DNA of 8,107 nt, from contig PEVQ01000196.1 of NCBI GenBank assembly GCA_002780205.1, forward strand, positions 1 to 8,107. Reading direction: 5' to 3'. Position numbers and translations under genes: made by a program. The notes below the pieces were generated by a model, which saw nothing but the letters and a program-made list of their open reading frames with translations, made no database searches and was not told the origin of the DNA. Position 1 is the stretch's first letter, and every line of letters starts with the position of its first letter. This DNA comes from Elusimicrobia bacterium CG06_land_8_20_14_3_00_38_11 (GTDB taxonomy: Bacteria > Elusimicrobiota > UBA8919). Shown here piece by piece: positions 6,120 to 8,107 of the stretch.

Positions 6120-7085
6120 TTAGTTCGCATCTGAAATCTCTTTGTAGGATATTCCCTCCTTGAAAAAATAATAAATGCCTAACGACATCACATAAAGACC
6201 GCCGACGCCGTGGGATATCAAAGCGGCGGCAAAGGCAGTTTCTTTTGAAATTTTGAAAAACATCATTCCGACAACAAAAGCCGCTTCAAAAGTCCCGAGA
6301 GAACCCGGAGCAGCGGGAATCATTACGCCTACAATAGTTATAAACAAAACAAAAATGAGCGCAAAAAATGGCAAATCTATGCCTACTATTTTTACCATAA
6401 AATACATATTAAATGTTTCGCATACCCAGACACAAATAGATAGAAATATAATTATCAGAAAATTTTTTGTATCTTTAATAACTTCAAAACCAATTATGAA
6501 TTTTTTAATTTTATGAACGATTATTTCTTTTAATTCATATCTGATAAAAGGAACTTTTTTTAAGATATCAATAAAATGCTTTTTTGCGATAAGAATACCG
6601 GCAACAATAAGCACACTTATGAAAAGGATAGTAGATATAAAAATTGTTCTCTTTACCCAAAGCGGAAATACGGGAAGGAATGGAACTGCAAGCACAAGTA
6701 AAATCAATATGCCGACGCCATCCATAATTCTTTCTAAAACGATAGTTGCCATTGAAGAACTTTTGGACACATTATGCTTTTTGCCGACGATATACGCCCG
6801 CACAATTTCTCCGAAACGCATAGGGAAAATACAGTTCGCTGCAAAACCCATTAATAAACTTGAAAACAATTGTTTCGCTGTAAATTTTTTAATCGGTAAA
6901 AACAGAAATTTCCAGCGAAGAGCGCGAAAAACAAATGCCAGTGTAAACATTACAAGACAAGGCAAAAGCCACAAATAGTTCCCATGGACAATAAATTTTG
7001 CTATGATTTTAATATCAATGTTTCTTAAAACAAGATATAAAAAAAATATGCTGATTATTATTCCGAATAAAATTCGTTTTTTCAT
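6120..7085 (-). CDS. Flippase-like membrane protein (LPG_synthase_TM / UPF0104 family)
   Basis: The 321-residue protein is strongly hydrophobic with about seven to eight predicted membrane segments, for example residues 5-21, 38-53, 126-140, 148-167, 209-222, 240-256 and 284-307. It carries family marks of the lysylphosphatidylglycerol synthetase membrane region and AglD-like proteins: RALRWKFLF (54-62), GFAANCIFPMRFGEIVRAY (80-98), ERIMDG (118-123) and PAAPGSLGTFEA (257-268). Such proteins act in the membrane and are thought to move or modify lipids or lipid-linked sugars; the cytoplasmic catalytic domain of MprF is absent. ATG 7085 is chosen because the frame further upstream (to GTG-type start 7136) runs into tRNA-Leu and adds a hydrophilic, tRNA-encoded tail. 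The start lies 17 bases after the tRNA with only a weak AGAA ribosome site. Base composition is very AT-rich; a sampled 120-base stretch (6421-6540) is about 19% GC. The substrate is unknown. Confidence 0.85.
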   Translation of the reverse strand: MKKRILFGIIISIFFLYLVLRNIDIKIIAKFIVHGNYLWLLPCLVMFTLAFVFRALRWKFLFLPIKKFTAKQLFSSLLMGFAANCIFPMRFGEIVRAYIVGKKHNVSKSSSMATIVLERIMDGVGILILLVLAVPFLPVFPLWVKRTIFISTILFISVLIVAGILIAKKHFIDILKKVPFIRYELKEIIVHKIKKFIIGFEVIKDTKNFLIIIFLSICVWVCETFNMYFMVKIVGIDLPFFALIFVLFITIVGVMIPAAPGSLGTFEAAFVVGMMFFKISKETAFAAALISHGVGGLYVMSLGIYYFFKEGISYKEISDAN

Positions 7086-7102
7086 TTCTAATTTTGCGGG
7101 TT

Positions 7103-7188
7103 TGCCGGGAGCCGGACTTGAACCGGCATGAACCATAGAGTTCGAGGGATTTTAAGTCCCTTGCGTCTACCAATTCCGCCATCCCGGC
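7103..7188 (-). tRNA. tRNA-Leu (anticodon UAA)
   Basis: On the minus strand the 86-base sequence folds as a class II tRNA. The acceptor arm GCCGGGA (from 7188) pairs with TCCCGGC ending at 7104, with discriminator A at 7103. The anticodon stem AGGGA/TCCCT holds the loop CTTAAAA, giving anticodon TAA (7154-7152). A long variable arm (around CGAACTCTATGGTTC) and the T arm GCCGGTTCAAGTCCGGC follow. CCA is not encoded: AAC follows the discriminator. It has its own strong promoter and lies directly upstream of the flippase gene. Confidence 0.97.
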
Positions 7189-7201
7189 AACAATTTTTTA
7201 G

Positions 7202-7230
7202 ATTATACCAAATTATTTATTGTTTTTCAA
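7202..7230 (-). promoter_or_regulatory. Sigma70-type promoter for tRNA-Leu
   Basis: On the minus strand TTGAAA (7230-7225) and TATAAT (7207-7202) are separated by exactly 17 bases, and TG one base before the -10 box makes an extended -10 (TGGTATAAT). The -10 ends 13 bases before the tRNA 5' end, so the predicted transcript has only a short leader. No terminator is visible between the tRNA and the flippase gene, so it may drive the genes beyond it as well. Confidence 0.8.
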
Positions 7231-7250
7231 TGATTTAGTTGCAGATTTTC

Positions 7251-8048
7251 TTAACCTTCCCACTCGTACAAAATGTTTGATATTACTACGATTGGAGCGG
7301 TCTCGCTGCGAAGAACTCTTTTGCCCAGCGTTACCGGAATTACTCCGTATTTGCAGGCAAGTTCTATCTCGGAATTTGAAAATCCGCCTTCGGGGCCGAT
7401 GAAGAGATTCAGAGATAAGAGATTAGAGATTAGAGAATTAGATTGAAGGACAGTTTTTAGAGTGTTTTTTTGTTCGCATTCCCATGGGATTAAAGAAATT
7501 GATTTAGACGGATTTTCGCCCGCACAGACGGATTTTACAGCATCCTGAAAATTCGTAACAGAACAAATTTCAGGAACAACCGTTCTTCCGCATTGCTTTG
7601 AAGCGGATAATGCAATTTTTTGCCAGCGGTTTAGTTTTTTGAGATTCTTCGCGGAGTTTATCCCGCTGTTCGCGGGGCTCAGAATGACAAATTGTGTTCT
7701 TTCAGATATTACAGGAATTATTTTTGAAACACCGAGTTCAGTTGATTTTTCTATTATAAAATCAAATTTTTTCAATTTCGGGATTGATTGGTAAAGATTA
7801 ATTTTTATTTTCGGTTCAGTATCTTTCTTTGTCTTTGTAACAATTTTTAATTTTACAGAAGAAGCAGGGCGACTAAAGTCGCCCCTACAAGGTATTGATA
7901 CAATCTCTGCTTTATACTCGTTACCTTTCCCGTCAAATAAAAAAACCGCATCACCTGTTTTCTTCCTTAAAACATTTTTTATGTGATGGGCTTCGGAACC
8001 TTCTATTGTAATCGTTTCACCGTCTATGTTTTCAACAAAAAATCTCAT
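7251..8048 (-). CDS. rsmE: RsmE, 16S rRNA (uracil1498-N3)-methyltransferase
   Basis: RsmE methylates N3 of U1498 in 16S rRNA of the 30S subunit using S-adenosylmethionine. The 265-residue protein has the N-terminal PUA-like part (MRFFVE, HHIKNVLR at 21-28) and the SPOUT knot: FDFIIEKSTELGV (95-107), RWQKIALSASKQCGR (141-155), FIGPEGGFSNSEIE (216-229) and LGKRVLRSETA (241-251). Catalytic-core motifs are intact. It is somewhat longer than the usual 240-250 residues. The extra length maps to repeat-like DNA at about residues 53-61, 120-136 and 201-215, all in frame and outside the knot motifs. Residues 172-182 contain a pair of 11-bp direct repeats. The ATG at 8048 directly follows a palindromic repeat and lacks a clear ribosome site, but MRFFVE is the normal family beginning. 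Confidence 0.95.
   Translation of the reverse strand: MRFFVENIDGETITIEGSEAHHIKNVLRKKTGDAVFLFDGKGNEYKAEIVSIPCRGDFSRPASSVKLKIVTKTKKDTEPKIKINLYQSIPKLKKFDFIIEKSTELGVSKIIPVISERTQFVILSPANSGINSAKNLKKLNRWQKIALSASKQCGRTVVPEICSVTNFQDAVKSVCAGENPSKSISLIPWECEQKNTLKTVLQSNSLISNLLSLNLFIGPEGGFSNSEIELACKYGVIPVTLGKRVLRSETAPIVVISNILYEWEG
7404..7446. repeat. Heptamer tandem repeat inside rsmE
   Basis: Five to six heads of an AGAGATT-like heptamer run here on the plus strand (exact at 7418-7424 and 7425-7431, degenerate either side). They encode about residues 201-215 of RsmE, a Ser/Leu/Asn-rich stretch just before the beta strand leading to GPEGG. The stretch is in frame and ends where the conserved family sequence resumes. 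Confidence 0.7.
7506..7536. repeat. Two 11-bp direct repeats inside rsmE
   Basis: AGACGGATTTT occurs at 7506-7516 and 7526-7536, 20 bp apart. They encode about residues 172-182 (KSVCAGENPSK) in a normally variable part of RsmE. The repeat is exact but short and could be chance. Confidence 0.35.
7641..7690. repeat. 50-bp interspersed-type repeat inside rsmE
   Basis: The minus strand reads TTGTCATTCTGAGC at one end and GCGAAGAATCTC at the other, around a hairpin of CCCGC (7662-7666) and GCGGG (7672-7676) with a 5-base loop. GTCATTCTGAG...GAAGAATCTC is a pattern I recall as a very common intergenic repeat of environmental bacterial genomes. Here it encodes RsmE residues about 120-136, between the family's ER motif and RWQKI, where homologues are shorter. 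Confidence 0.7.
7867..7890. repeat. Palindromic repeat (GGGCGACT/AGTCGCCC) inside rsmE
   Basis: The perfect palindrome GGGCGACT-AA-AGTCGCCC spans 7867-7884 and continues as CCTACAA. On the minus strand it begins TTGTAGGGGCGACTTTAGTC, a form I recall as a widespread interspersed repeat. It encodes RsmE residues about 53-61. The hairpin at the end of the PRTase gene (2640-2659) shares AGGGGCGACTT. Confidence 0.7.
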
Positions 8049-8050
8049 TC

Positions 8051-8080
8051 GCTTCGCTCACCCACCCTGAAGGGTGGGCT
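8051..8080. repeat. Palindrome in the leader of rsmE
   Basis: CCCACCCT (8061-8068) and AGGGTGGG (8071-8078) form a perfect 8-bp stem around two bases, flanked by CGCTTCGCTCA next to the rsmE start codon. Its core resembles the CGCCTTTCAGGGCGGGG palindrome before allH, in the opposite orientation. In the transcript it forms a hairpin ending about 12 bases before the rsmE ATG, where a ribosome site would be expected. Confidence 0.65.
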
Positions 8081-8107
8081 ATTGTGTGAATTTGCTTCAT
8101 TGACGGC

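Noticed and set aside
6253..6978. Plus-strand open frames opposite the flippase gene
   Set aside because: They mirror a hydrophobic minus-strand gene and have no domain or start signal of their own.
7086..7136. Upstream extension of the flippase gene to 7136
   Set aside because: The added 17 residues are translated from the 3' half of tRNA-Leu; ATG 7085 gives the normal N-terminus for the family.
7189..7250. Terminator for rsmE
   Set aside because: I see no hairpin with a T-run in this gap; it is accounted for by the tRNA promoter.
7404..7446. CRISPR-like array
   Set aside because: The heptamer units are contiguous without spacers and lie inside rsmE; no direct repeats with unique spacers of CRISPR size occur in the window.

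Overview
The window is a gene-dense, AT-rich bacterial segment in which every supported gene lies on the minus strand. Transcription runs from the right-hand end to the left. The gene types (RsmE, a class II tRNA-Leu without encoded CCA, Shine-Dalgarno-led genes) are bacterial. The many small palindromic repeats, some of them inside genes, recall genomes of uncultured candidate-phylum bacteria. That impression is inference and I cannot name a taxon.

In transcription order the layout is as follows. rsmE (8048-7251) encodes a 16S rRNA m3U1498 methyltransferase whose reading frame carries at least three repeat-like inserts. A near-consensus sigma70-type promoter (7230-7202) then drives tRNA-Leu(UAA) (7188-7103). 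Seventeen bases after the tRNA starts a flippase-like membrane protein of the LPG_synthase_TM/UPF0104 family (7085-6120). A 44-bp gap with palindromic repeats leads into three genes that form the core of the window: a DUF2877 protein (AllH/YlbF-like, 6075-5251), FdrA (AllF-like, 5270-3708) and, further on, a DUF1116 protein (AllG/YlbE-like, 2470-1073). In E. coli these three families make up the oxamate carbamoyltransferase of anaerobic allantoin breakdown. An unusual phosphoribosyltransferase-fold protein (3624-2647) sits between fdrA and allG. It ends in a terminator-like hairpin and is followed by a 176-bp gap with two palindromic 19-bp direct repeats that look like operator sites. A Fic-domain protein (1065-7) follows allG after 7 bases.

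Together the central genes suggest a carbamoyl-transfer module that would convert a ureido or carbamoyl compound to carbamoyl phosphate for ATP formation by a carbamate kinase. No carbamate kinase, allantoin gene or other upstream catabolic gene lies in the window, so the substrate is open. The embedded PRTase hints at a link to nucleobase or nucleotide metabolism.

A second theme is repeat invasion. Short palindromes or tandem units supply the apparent start and N-terminus of allH, the stop and C-terminus of fdrA, the stop and last residues of the PRTase, the leader of rsmE, and several internal stretches of RsmE.
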